Shown: positions 1-11,720 of the stretch, in pieces | How positions within the stretch are numbered: the first letter of the stretch is position 1 | How the letters are laid out: each line of letters starts with the position of its first letter | Assembly: GCF_009730915.1 (NCBI RefSeq) | Contig: NC_052489.1 | Coordinates: 28,699,916-28,763,915, forward strand | Length of the DNA stretch: 64,000 bases | Direction of reading: 5' to 3' | Source of the DNA: Dioscorea cayenensis subsp. rotundata | Lineage: Eukaryota > Streptophyta > Magnoliopsida > Dioscoreales > Dioscoreaceae | Notes under the pieces: model-generated | The model's database searches: none | The model's input: the letters and a program-made list of their open reading frames with translations, nothing else | Told to the model about the DNA's origin: nothing | Program-made: the position numbers and the translations under genes

Positions 1-226
1 GAAATTAATGTTAAATAAATTTTCTCCCTAAAATTTGAGCTTGTCTATATGTGTTTGGCTCTTGGCGTCAGTGTTATTAAAAGCGAGAAAGGTGCTCGCA
101 TAGGCGCTCAGGCGAGGCAAGGCTCTAGTGCCTTCAATGAGGCGAGCCCAAAGTAGCGCTTTTTTTGCAGGCGACAGTATAAAAAGCACACCTGTCTTTT
201 TTTTATTTTATTTAATGCTATCAGCC

Positions 227-1078
227 CAGTGTTATTAAAAGCGAGAAAAGCGCTCGCCTAGGCGCTTAGGCGAGGTGAGGCTCTAGCACCTCAACACTCT
301 CCCGACGAGGCGCCTTCAATGAGGCGAGCGCTTTTTGCCAAGCGACAGGCATAAAAAAAGCATGCATGTCTCTTTTTTTTTTTTTATTTAATGCTATCAG
401 CCATATATTTAATGTTTTCAATTATTGTTAATTGGGATTTTAAAAAGCCACACTTACTAATAAGGAAGAAAATTAATTTAGGAGAGAAAAACTAGGAGAT
501 TTTAAATAGCACACCTGCTAATAAGGAAAGAAATAAATTTAGAGGAAAAAACTAGCGATTTTAGAAAAACACGCCTACTAATAAGGAGGGAAATAAATTT
601 CATAGAGAAAAACTAGGTGATTTTAAAAATGCGCACTTACTAAGAAGGAATGAAATAAATTTAGAGTAAAACTAGGTGATTAAAGTGTACAATTGCTATT
701 TTTTAAAAAATGATGAGTAAATTAAGGGGTTAACTAATTAACAAGAGAAAATTGAAGCAGCAACAAAAGTTGCACTCTAAATCTAATGATGGGATTGAGG
801 TTAGTTTAGATGATGAAGATGATAATATTGTAAAAATAGATGACTTATGAAAATAAAATTTGTACTCTAAAAACTTGAGTGATTCAAGACTTCTAGCAGT
901 GTTTTGTTAGATTCTATGTTTTGCTTTGCTTGACTTTAATTATTCCAAAAATTATATATATATACAAGCTATTTATTAACGACCGCTTTACTTCGCTCGG
1001 GCCTGCGCTGGCGCCTCTCGCCTCTGGTAAAAAGAAGTCTTAGCGGCTTAAGAGCGTCTAGCGCTTTTAATTACACTG
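227..1078. mobile_element. Nested hAT element of the same family
   Basis: This 852-bp copy has the same CAGTG...CACTG termini as the element it sits in and is flanked by a perfect 8-bp duplication, TATCAGCC, at 219-226 and 1079-1086. The undisturbed target (TATCAGCCATAT) can be read inside the copy itself near 398-409, which confirms that the insertion went into a sister element. The interior is AT-rich, with several GATTTTAAAAA...AGGAAGAAAATAAATTTA-type imperfect repeats about 60 bp apart, and no coding capacity. It is one of the younger insertions in the 2-kb block. Confidence 0.9.
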
Positions 1079-1143
1079 TATCAGCCATATATTTAATGTT
1101 TTCAATTATTGTTAATTAAGATTTTAAAAAGCCACACTTACTA

Positions 1144-1437
1144 CTCCCTCCGTTCCTAAATACATGTCGTTTTAAGAAAAATATTTTATTCCAAAATAGT
1201 TGTTGTTTTACAATATCAAGGTAATATTTTTTTTTTTCCCAATTTTACCCATCTTCAATTTCCCAAGTTGTATAAATGAAGAGAGTAATATTTATAGTCC
1301 GAAGAAAAATACATGGTTTCAAGGGAGGGATAGTTTAGTAATTTGGTTGTTTTTTATGTTAAAATTTAGATAATTTAATGCTATCCTTAATTTTTGTGCA
1401 ACATCTTTAAACGACATATATTTAGGAACGGATGGAG
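1144..1437. mobile_element. Stowaway-type Tc1/mariner MITE
   Basis: The ends are CTCCCTCCGTTCCTAAATA and, inverted, CTCCATCCGTTCCTAAATA, the classic Stowaway terminal repeat. It is flanked by TA on both sides (1142-1143 and 1438-1439). The sister hAT copy at about 455-470 shows the empty site with a single TA between the same flanks, proving a 294-bp insertion at TA. It is non-coding and non-autonomous. Confidence 0.93.
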
Positions 1438-2084
1438 TAATAAGTAAGAAAATTAATTTAGGAGAGAACAACTAGAAGATTTTAAATAGCACACCTACTA
1501 ATAAGAAAAGAAATAAATTTAAAGGAGAAACTAGCGATTTTAGAAAAACACACCTAATAAAGAGGGAAATAAATTTCGGGGAGAAAAGCTAGGTGATTTT
1601 AAAAATGCGCACTTACTAAGAAGGAATGAAATAAATTTAGAGTAAAACTAGGTGATTAAAGTGTACGATTGCTATTTTTTAAAAATAATGAGTAAATTAA
1701 GGGGTTAACTAATTAACAAGAGAAAATTGAAGATGCGACAAAAGTTGCACTCTAAATCTAGTGATGGGATTGAAGTTAGTTCAGATGATGAAGATGATAA
1801 TATTGTAGAAATAGATGACTTATGAAGATAGAATTTGTACTCAATGTTTTGCTTGACTCAAAGTTGCACTTCTAGACTTCTAGGAGTGTTTTGTTTGACT
1901 CTATGTTTTGCTTTGTTTGACTTAATTATTCCAAATATTATATATATATATATATACAAGCTATTTATTAACTACCACTTTACTTCACGCGGGCTTGCGC
2001 CTTTCGTGGCGCCTCTCGCCTCTGGTAATAAGAAGTCTTAGCGCCTTGAGGGCGCCTAGCGCTTTTAATTACACTGCTTGGCGT

Positions 2085-3392
2085 AACTAAGAAATCTAGG
2101 ACTAGAATGCCTTCCAGCATTTCGACCATTCTCATATCCTTTCTGGTTAAGCCACAAAAATAAGATCATGCTTTCTCATAATTTTTATGCCTAAACAAGC
2201 CACGAATTAATTCTATCAGAGTTTTCTGTTTATCTTTCCTTCAGACTTATATTCCCCTTCTAAAAAACTTCTTGTTCTGCTACCAGCATTTATTATGGCT
2301 GATTTGAATGATCACATCATATGAATCAAGTTAGCAGTCAAGCAATTTCAAACCGAAGCATCAATCTTGTATCCACGTCAATAGGAACAGATCTTTTATA
2401 AATATACTTGAAAACTATTCGATTAAATCTTTTGGACTCCATTTTATTTCACACATAAAATTCCTCCAGGAAATTTCCTTTTGAAATGCTATCCGTATAA
2501 ATATTCAGGGTCCCAAAGAATTATTCTCTATTTGGGTCTTAGAATAACTGAAAATTGTTGGACTATGCTTTCACTTTTGCTGACATTTAATTATGTTGTT
2601 ATTCCACATGATTTTTTTTCTCAATAAAAAACGAGATTGCATATTGATCCCATTTTGATATGCGTTTAGTGGTAACTTATTAGTTGCTATGACACTGACC
2701 TCAAGGCAATGGTTCAGATGAAGCAATTTCAATGGAGGAGATCAAACACTCAAAGTTTTCTTCTGTATGAATTTTTCCCTCAATAAGAAACGAATTTGCT
2801 GATTGATTTTTTGGAGATGTTTTTAGTGATTACTTGTAATAATGAACATAAAAGCATAAACAAGAAAACTATAAGAAAATACATACTGAAAAGTTTAACA
2901 AAATTAAAAATCATTACAAACTCTACTGGATAATAATAGAGGGCAAGAAAATATGGCAAACATCATGTGACCAATCACTTAGAGTGAAAATGAAAATCCA
3001 AAAAATAATCCTAAAGATAATTTTTTGCCAGTTAACGTGATATAAGTCTTGGCATGATCACATTAAAATATGGTCTCCTCTGAATACATGCTATAACACT
3101 AAATAGAAGATTCACCCAAAATTATGGTTAGGCATTCACATAATGACTATACTATATATAAAGTAACTATATAGTATGTGAAAAATAATTCTATTACAAT
3201 CAAACTACAGCAATAATTAACAACAGTTGATGGATTTGCAAAGAGAAGTGCATGCCAAACTATTAAATAAGAAGACTTGCGAACATGCTTTACAAATTGG
3301 ATTTGTATTGCAAAGCTCAGAGCCAAAGATAAGAAGTGACTAGTGAAATTTCCAAGCATGATACGAGTGACTCAAAAGCACAAGGAAAGCTA
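2085..3392. other. Intergenic stretch downstream of the HIRIP3-type gene
   Basis: AT-rich sequence between the hAT block and the 3' end of the minus-strand histone chaperone gene. Short open frames here have no family resemblance and no splice-supported continuation. The part nearest 3392 probably holds the chaperone 3'UTR, and possibly a terminal exon if the GT at 3444-3445 is used. Nothing else could be supported. Confidence 0.6.
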
Positions 3393-6300
3393 TCAGATTG
3401 AACCGCATAATAATAGGGTGTAGTTATTTAGAACAAAATAATTACCTCCGTCGGATGCTTCACTTGATTCTCCACCATCATCATTTCCATCATCAGTATC
3501 TTCTTCATTCTCAGCATCTTCCTCATCTTCCTCGTCTTCCTCATCTTCCTCATCATCCCCTTCTTCTTCATCATCTTCACTTTCAACAACAACTTTAGGC
3601 TTGGGAGGAGGTATGTAACTGGAAGTGGTTCTACGGCGAGTGCTTGAGACAATATTACTCATATCAATGCCCTCAAGCTCCTTGGCCCTTTCTTTCTTCT
3701 TCTTGACTGCTTTTATCTCTGAATTACAGACATCGCATTTTCTTAGTTGTGCAAGTGCAGAGAGTCAAACTTAAAATGTGGTGTTGTGGGCCAAAGCACC
3801 AAATTTCAACAAGCTCTTAAAGGTGGTGCCAGAATATCAAGGTTATAGGTGCATGAAAACTGTGTTTAAATCTTGTTTCATGTCAAATGACATAATAAAT
3901 CCAAAGATATTATATTGCAGGATGATCAAAACATGACCATAATGACTCAATAATAACCCAAGCAGCCAACCACTGAGCAGGGCCTGCAAAAACCATTTGA
4001 GAAACTATCTTCTAGCCTTACCTCTTGAGGATGACTAAAACCAGTTCAAAGCTGTTTGATGCATATCAAGCTTACATGCTCATCCATCTATTCTAGGCAA
4101 GTTTTAGGCAAGATTGCAACTGAGTTCACACTGATTCCGTACACATTACAGTAAAAGAAAACAAAGCAATGAATGGATATAAAAAATAAATGAAGGTTTA
4201 TAAATTAGAATCAGAATATAAAATAAAGAGCAAATTTGCCCTCCCAAATTAACATGATGTCCCCCTTTCATATAACTTGATTTCATCTTCGCCTTTCTCC
4301 ACCCATTACCTTCTATAGTGACTAACAGGAAATAACAATAGATGTACTAAATATAACCAAAAATGCTAATAATTTTCCAAGGACAGGTGGAAAAACAGAT
4401 AACAGAATACTCATTTACTTTAGCTTCTCAGCTACTAATATTCTTTTCATTTCCCCTTCCAATACAGCATAGAAAAATTTCTCACTCTAAAGAACGTCTA
4501 TGCTGACTGTCTGGGCAAGAAAAAGAAAAGTTTCATCTAATGCAGAATTAGATAATTATACATACACGATAACATTTTAATGCAACACTAACCCAAAGAA
4601 AAGCCAGAAGCCATTGAGATTGAAGACATTATACTGAAGTCAAATGATCATTGTTAAAAATGAAACAATAGACCTTCACCTTTCTCAGAAGGATTTGTTG
4701 ATAGCCCTTCCTTTTCTAGAATATCTTCCAACTCCTTAATCAAATAGGCTTCACGCTTGCTCTCAGGAGCCTGCTTGGCCCTTCTGTAAACTGATGGGGG
4801 AACACTAACACCATATAGAGACATACAAGCAAGTCAGCATGGTATATCAGTAAAAAGTATCTCATTTCAGGATAGAAAAGTACCTCATTCCACAGGACTT
4901 GATTGTTGACTTGAGATGCTCTACTTGTTTTCCATATACTGATTGAGTCGGTTTTTCTCTCTTCTACATTCCAAGAAAATAATCATCTATTAATTTATAG
5001 CCTAAGAGAACCTTAAGAAAAATTAGAAAATGGTAAAACCTTGCTTCCTTCCTCAGATGAATGAGAGTCACCCTCTTCTGAGGAGCCTTCACTATGACTT
5101 TCAGAATTCTTATTTGAATCTGGTTCTGCTGACTTCTTTTTCTTGGAACTAGTTGACCTAGTTTCCTCTTGTGATTTCTTCTTCTTTACATTTTCTTTTG
5201 TGTTTGTTTTTGGCTCTTTGGCCACCTTCTTTTTGGGTCTTCTTACCACCTCCTCAGTTTCCTCATCCTCACTTGACAAGTCATCAGAATCTGAGGTATC
5301 TGAACTCTTCCTCGTTCTTTTCGAGCCCTTTCTTGCCCTTGGTGAATCAGTTGATTTCTTCAAGTCTCTCTTCTTAGCTCCATTTGAGGCTTTCGCGGAT
5401 TCTGGTGGTGTCAAGACCTGGTATATGAAGCAAAAAATGGGTGAATAAGGAAACACATGCTTTGTGAGATTTTCTAAGCAGTAAAATTAAGACAAAAATG
5501 AGGCATAGGAATACACACCTCATCCAATTCAAGGCTAATGAAACTTTTATATGCATCTAAAGTGTTTCTTGCAAGTTTAAGATCTCCTTCCAAGATACGA
5601 CGAACTCCCGACAATGTAATTGTCCTGTGTTTGAGAAATATATAAACAAAGAAGATTAAATATGATATCTAGAGGCATCATATAACCACAAATAATAGCA
5701 AACAGACATTTTCTACCAGTTTGAAAAAAGCAGTTATATAACAAAATAGAGATGATAAGCAGTCATATATTGGCAGGAAATGAGAAGGACATGTTACTGA
5801 AGAAACAAAAATTTATGAGCATGAAAGGTAAAAAGCAAACCACATGTGCATACTCTGAATTAGCTCTGAAATGATCAGCTCTTTCTTTTATTGCCTTCCG
5901 TATAATATCTTCATTTAATTCAATATCTTCATCTTTATCATTCACTTGATCAGATGGTTCATTTCCTGCAAGCGCAGGAGATCCTCGTGATTTTTCTTCA
6001 AGAATAGAGCTATCGTTTCCCCTTTCTTCCAACAACTTTTCAGACTTTACAGGTGTTTCTTCATTTAGAGCTTGATCAGCTTCGACTGACAACTTCTCTG
6101 AGGATTTGGAAATACTCTCATCTTCAGGGCCATAGAAAAACTGTTATAAATACAACAACAAAAAAAAAATCATATTGCCACTTACTCTCCAGGAAAGTAG
6201 ATTGCCAGAGAGCACTAAAATGGTAGAAAATAGCTCAGAAGCAAGAAAGATTGAAGAAAAACCACATCAAACACTGTGAAAAACTTGCCAAATATATAGT

Positions 6301-8376
6301 GAAAAACTACAAAGAATTATTGATTGACAAATCAAGTAAAAAGAATTGAAAGAGTACAGAAATTTTTTGTTTATCGATGAGAATTTGGTGAGGAATAGTT
6401 TTTCTATTAGTTTTCTTACTGCAAGAAACAACAAACCCAAATGCCAGCCTTTTCACATGATGTTGACCTTGAATATGATACACATAAATATTCATCTTAC
6501 AAACAAGAGTGAAAAAGAATTATTGGAATGGTTGCTGAACATAACAACATATGGACTATTTTAAAGATAACATCCATAAAGGGAAGTCACAATGGGGTTC
6601 TGAAATACTAGAGGATGTTACACATATAGTGCAGACTGTAGAGATATTCATAATTAGTGAACAATCTTCAATATGCAGTGATACCTTTTCCAAACATTGC
6701 TTAATGAATCTCTTATGAACATCCAGCGAGAATGCTTTCATCCCCAGATCTTTTTCCAATGCCCTTCTAACTCCCTCAAGAGTCAAGGAACTGCAACAAC
6801 CATACCAATGATTAAAAGAACTTCACAAAATCTGTGCTTTCAGTACTAGGAATTGGGAATCCAACGTCTGGCACAGAGATGAGGAACACAGCGCCCTAAT
6901 TTCTAAAAATTCCATTGCCATATAAAAAGATGTAGAAGGAATGAAATACAGAAACATATTTCCCCAGGAAAAAAAAAATATCTTTGGGGTTACGATGGAG
7001 AAACTATAACCAGACTTGATCAGCAGCATAAAGATTTGCAAAGTGATAAGTATCAACTCCATAGAATTTTCTAGAAAATTAATGTGGCAAAGCACATAAG
7101 GGAAGTTGAAATAAAGTATGTGTTCATGATCATAACAACAAACATAATATACAAGAAAATCAATTGCATTAAGTAAATGAAATAAAACATAAACATCTCT
7201 ACAAGAAAATAAACGCAACACTGTGATCTCCTAATTATGCTTTGAATGTTACAATGCAATCAATGAGTACTTTCTACTAAAAAGGCAGATCTCATGATAA
7301 TGCTCATTAAAGCTTCACGTTTAATACGTTAAACTTATATCACAAAATAAACTAATTTGCTTTGAAAACCTGCAACTCAAATAATCCCATAACACTATGA
7401 TGCGACAGCTTAACCACAGGTCAAGTACAAGTTTAAAGCATTAAATATAAGCATAACTATCCAAGAAGCTCGAAAGCAATGAGTTCTCCAGGGAGGTTAG
7501 GAAGTAACAAGATCTCCAAAATCCAGTGTAAACCAAATCTAAGTTCTAACTAATGCTACTGATTTCCGAATAAAAAAATTTCAGTAGCTTTTCAAATTTT
7601 CACATCTCATTGTTGAATAATATGGTACACCTTCCAAATCAAAGAAACTTCTTCGATTAAATCAAACCTTATTTCAGTTTCTGAGAGTGTGCAGAAAGAA
7701 ACCAAATATCATAAAACAACTATGGAATATCATAAGAGAATGATTTTAAAAACCATCTGAGTTCTATATGAAAATATTCCGGATGGGATAGTCCCTCTTC
7801 AATAAGGACCTTAAAACCCTTCCGCGACTCAAACTTGCAAATAAGGGTTTATTTTTTTCCATGCTAAATACTCCAATCAACCTCCTTTGAACATCAATGC
7901 AACAAAAATAACGATTTAAACGAAAAACTCACAAATAATATCAAATAAAACCCTCCCGTAATTCAAAAGAAAATCGTCAAAAGCTCAAAAACCAAGAAAA
8001 AAAAAGGCCTTTTGCCCATTAAAACAACTAAACCAAACATCGCGCAGTCATCAAAAACCCAAACCAAGCAAAAACTCCAAACCCCAGTTCTCCACTTCCA
8101 CCCAACCAAATTTTTGGCCGATTAACCCTCAAACTCAACACAAACAGAGGGTTTTCTAAATGGTAACCACTTCAAGAACAAGAAACCCTTTCTATTTCAA
8201 CCTACAGTGAAGCAACTAAGTTTGAAAAAAATAAATAAATAAATCGAGAAGAAAATCAGAAAGACTTCTCACTCCGCTTGTTCCTTGAAGTCCTCCACCC
8301 GCGCTCTCATCGCCTGCGATATCTCAGCCTCGATCTCCTCTCTCGTCTTCGTCTTCCCCTTCTCCTCCTCCTCCAT
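3393..8376 (-). CDS. HIRIP3/CHZ-type nuclear histone chaperone, 8 exons
   Basis: Predicted 503-residue acidic nuclear protein. Coding exons (minus strand): 8273-8376, 6685-6790, 5854-6140, 5519-5624, 5040-5417, 4884-4963, 4680-4804 and 3393-3718; all junctions keep frame. The protein has two DEK-C-like helical repeats (residues about 23-70 and 153-201, each with an LxGVRRxLExDL core). A Ser/Lys-rich nuclear-signal region follows (about 202-327), then a conserved [16 protein letters not shown] segment. The CHZ signature [15 protein letters not shown] is at about 404-418, and the tail is very acidic (runs of D/E). CHZ proteins bind H2A-H2B or H2A variants; in plants this family is often annotated as HIRA-interacting protein 3. 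The last exon may instead splice at 3446 (GG|GTAATT), so the final 18 residues are uncertain. Confidence 0.88.
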
Positions 8377-8525
8377 CTCTCTCCCTCTCACTCTTTCGGT
8401 AGAACAAGAGCGATGCTGCCACTGGCCTTCAATTCAAGAACAATTGGAGAAAAAAAAGAAAAATGGGCTAAAATTAGAAAATAAATAAATAAATAAATTT
8501 ATTATTATTTTTATTATTTTTATTA

Positions 8526-10953
8526 GGGAAAATTACTGTTTCCCCTCGATAATTTCAAAACTTCCCAAACAGCCCCTGTGAGTTTTGCATACCTCGCATA
8601 ACCCTTCCTTTATTGTTTACTTCCTTTTACCCCTGCGATTATGAAATTCCATCATCGTTCTTAAACCTTTTTACATCATTTTTTTCATTCTTTTTGCGAT
8701 TCTTTTTCGTATCTACTCATTTTTTTAAACAGAGAAACTTTCATTTTTTTAAACAAAGAACTCATTTCTTAAAGCAGAGAGTTCATTTCTTAAAAGCAAA
8801 CCCTCATTTCTTAAACAAAAAAACTCATTTCTTAAAGCAAAACCCTCATTTTTTTAAACATAAAACTCATTTTTTTAAACAAAAACATTAATATTTAAAC
8901 GGAAAAAAACAAATATTTACGTGATAAATTAATCCCGGATATAAAAAAACCAATTAATCTTGGCCACTCGTACATATTTCAAAAAGAAACAACGATATTT
9001 AAAGCACTTTTTTTAAACGTAAACGCAATATATTAAACATAAACATCGATAGTTAAACAAAAGACAAACAAGCATATAAAGCAGAACTCATTTCAGAGAA
9101 CTCATTTCTTAAACGAGAGCTTATTTTTTTAAACAGAGACCTCATTTTTTTAAAAACGAAACCTCATTGAGTAGGGACATTGAGTATCTCATCGTCAGCG
9201 ATCTCGCTGCGAACGCTGAGTGCTCGAGCTCCGGATCCCGGCGAGCGATCTCGAGCTGGCCTACTCGCTGTGGGGTCTTAAAGGAGAAATCTTTATCGGC
9301 GTTGGCGATCCGGTTGGCGACGTTCCTCGGCGGTCGGAGTGGTGAGGTCTTCGGTGGCGACGCTCGGATAAGACGAGTCGAACTTGAACGGAACCATTCT
9401 CGATCGCGGAGATCGCAACATGGATAGCAATAGGGTTAGGGTTAGGGATCATTCCGGGGTTTGGATCCACGGTGCCTAAGTCGGTGCGAGGGAACGGAGG
9501 GAGGAAGCGGCGCCGATGAGGGTTCGATCTCGCCGTCTTCGTCTTCCCCGTCGTCGACCCTCATCTCTTTTCATTTTCTTCGCTCGTCGACCTCGGGGAA
9601 GACCGCGATGCTCCTCGTCGTCGAGCGAAGGCATCGAAAGGTTGCACTCGTACATATTTAAATAGAAACAACGATATTTAAGCACTTTTTTTAAACGTAA
9701 ACGCAATATATTAAACGAAAACATAGATAGTTAAACAAAGACAAACAAGCATATAAACAGAGAACTCATTTTTTAAACAGAGAGCTTATTTTTTAAACAG
9801 AGACCTCATTTTTTTAAACAGAAACCTCATTGAGTAGGGACATTGAGTATCTCATCGTCGCTGATCTCGCGCAAACGTTTGAGTCTCGAGCTCCGGATCC
9901 GGGCGAGCGATTTCGAAAGGTGGCCCTGCTCGTGTGGGGTCTTAAAGGAGAAATCTTTGTCGGCGTTGGCGATCCGGTTGGTGACGTTCCTCGGCGGTCG
10001 GAGTGGTGAGGTCTTGATGAGCGACATCGGATAAGACGAGTCGAACTCGAACGGAACCATTCTCGATCGCGGAGACCGCAACATGGATAGCAATAGGGTT
10101 AGGGTTAGGGATCATTCCGGGGTTTGGATCCATGGTGCCTAAGTCGGTGACAGGAACGGAGGGAGGAAGCGGCGCCGATGAGGGTTCGATCTCGCCGTCT
10201 TCGTCTTCATCGTCTTCCCTGTCGTCGACCTCATCTCTTTCATCTTCTTCGTCGTCGACCTCGGGGAAGACCGCATGCTCCTCGTCGTCGAGCGAAGGCA
10301 TCGAAAGGTTGCACCTTTTTCTCTGGCAAGATCGAGATCTAGATCGAGGTGGAGATCAAAATTCCAGAGTTCGAAATCCCATTTTTCATGCAACGTGATC
10401 GTGATCGTGAGCCGCATGCTTTGTCTCATCGCCCAAATCTAACTCATGATAAAAGAGATTTTTGGGGGTGATAAATACACCACAAAAAACTCATTTCTTA
10501 AACAGAGACCTCATTTTTTTAAACAAAAACCTCATTTCTTAAACAGAGACCTCATTTTTTTTAAACAGAAAACTCATTTCTTAAACAAAAAACTCATTTT
10601 TTTTAAACAAAAAACTCATTTTTTTTAAATAGAAAACTCATTTTTTAAACAGGAAACTCATTTTTTAAACAGAACCTCATACCTCATATTTTAAATAGAA
10701 GCTTCATTTTTAAATAGAAACTCATTGCACCCAAGGGCATTATAGTCAAACCCTGTCACACTTGCCACAACTTCCCACGCAAGGGATAATTTCGTCCAAA
10801 AAATTCCAAATTAACTCTATCAATCATTGTTAGATGTTTGGGGGGTTTAAAAAATCATTGTATTCAAAAGGAAGGGGTTTTTGGGGAGTGTAAAACTAAC
10901 AGGGTGTTTTTGGCAATATTGCAAACTTACAGGGTGTTTTTGGCAATTTCCAC
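8526..10953. mobile_element. Mutator-like element (MULE) 1, non-autonomous
   Basis: A 2428-bp element flanked by a perfect 9-bp duplication, TTTTTATTA (8517-8525 and 10954-10962), the Mutator length. The ends read GGGAAAATTACTG on the left and, inverted, GTGGAAATTGCC on the right, a weak terminal inverted repeat. Its right 200 bp resembles the right end of the neighbouring element at 11154-14052, so both belong to one family. The interior has arrays of TTTAAACAGAGACCTCATTT-like repeats and a GC-rich segment duplicated in tandem. No transposase is visible. AT-rich flanks make a chance 9-bp match possible but unlikely together with the paired element. Confidence 0.75.
8965..10311. repeat. Tandem duplication of a ~0.67-kb unit inside MULE 1
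   Basis: Unit 1 (8965-9644) and unit 2 (9645-10311) both begin CACTCGTACATATTT and end in GCGAAGGCATCGAAAGGTTG. Each has an AT-rich half with TTTAAAC-type repeats and a GC-rich half (from about 9165 and 9828) with matching text, including a GGGTTAGGGTTAGGG stretch (about 9433-9448 and 10097-10110). In unit 2 the reverse strand of the GC-rich half has an open frame (9942-10301) rich in Asp/Glu then Pro, of unknown family. Unit 1 has small indels relative to unit 2 that break the equivalent frame. Confidence 0.85.
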
Positions 10954-10962
10954 TTTTTATTA

Positions 10963-11144
10963 TTATTATTAAACGGTGGGTTTCTGTAATTAGGTTAATA
11001 AAGCCGCTGTAGTAGATATTTAGGGATTTTAAGTAATTATAGAATATTTAAATTATTAATTACATATGATATTTTATCATTATTACATCTAAAAATTCAA
11101 ATGGATATATACTCATAATAATTGATTACCATATATGAGATTGT
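10963..11144. other. Short host segment between the two MULEs
   Basis: 182 bp of AT-rich sequence bounded by the two 9-bp target duplications. No gene-like content. Confidence 0.5.
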
Positions 11145-11720
11145 TAAATTTAAGAAAAAATTGCTATTTACCCTTCATGATATTCAAAAATCCCTAAAAA
11201 CCCTCCAACTTATACACACCTCTGACAGTTTTTCTGTTATAGTTTAAATTCTCTTTTACCCCCTATCGGTCACTTGAAGTGGGTCCATGTTATGAAATTC
11301 TATATTTGCCCTTGCAAATGATGGGAAAAATATCGTCCAATCACATCATGTCCGACCTTTATGCATACAATTTGTATTTTTTTTTTGCCTTCCTGCTTGC
11401 TTTTTGTCAAATAAAGTTTGGAAGGCTCATTACATCTTCTTTTTCTTCTTCTTCTTCTTCTTGTTCTTCTTGTTCTACTTCTTCTTCTTCTTCACCTCAT
11501 TTGGTTTGTTCGATTTGAGTTATGCCGGTTTCCCGATAATGTAAGAATTTCTTCGTTGCTCTCAATTTGATCATTCTGCGGGAAGGGAGTAATAACTTAT
11601 AAAAATGCAGGGTTGTTTTTGAGAGTTTTTGTGATGTTGCTAAATACAACGGGGAGGGACGAGTGCTAATGTTCACGGTACTAACTTCTTGGGAATCAGT
11701 GTTAGTGAGATATGTGAGCG

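Larger units (their letters stand above)
69..2076. mobile_element. Outer non-autonomous hAT element (interrupted by two later insertions)
   Basis: The element starts CAGTGTTATTAAAAGCG and ends CGCTTTTAATTACACTG, so its termini are inverted and carry the hAT-type CAGTG/CACTG tips. It is flanked by a perfect 8-bp target duplication, CTTGGCGT, at 61-68 and 2077-2084; 8 bp is the hAT length. Removing the nested copy (227-1078 plus one 8-bp duplication) and the MITE (1144-1437 plus TA) leaves about 0.85 kb, the same size as the nested copy. The ends contain GC-rich, self-complementary GCGCTCGCCTAGGCGC-like stretches. No transposase frame is visible. It would need an hAT transposase supplied in trans. 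Confidence 0.9.

Noticed and set aside
3398..3598. Plus-strand His/Leu-rich frame
   Set aside because: Antisense shadow of the acidic tail of the HIRIP3-type gene.
5143..5448. Plus-strand Ser/Phe-rich frame
   Set aside because: Antisense shadow of exon 5 of the HIRIP3-type gene.
8613..8891. 92-codon plus-strand frame with HFLKQ repeats
   Set aside because: Translation of the TTTAAAC repeat array inside MULE 1, not a protein.
10446..10628. 60-codon frame with HFFKQK repeats
   Set aside because: Same repeat array at the other end of MULE 1.
8700..10720. Spaced repeats considered as a CRISPR-like array
   Set aside because: Plant nuclear DNA; spacers are not unique, and the units are imperfect subterminal repeats of a MULE.
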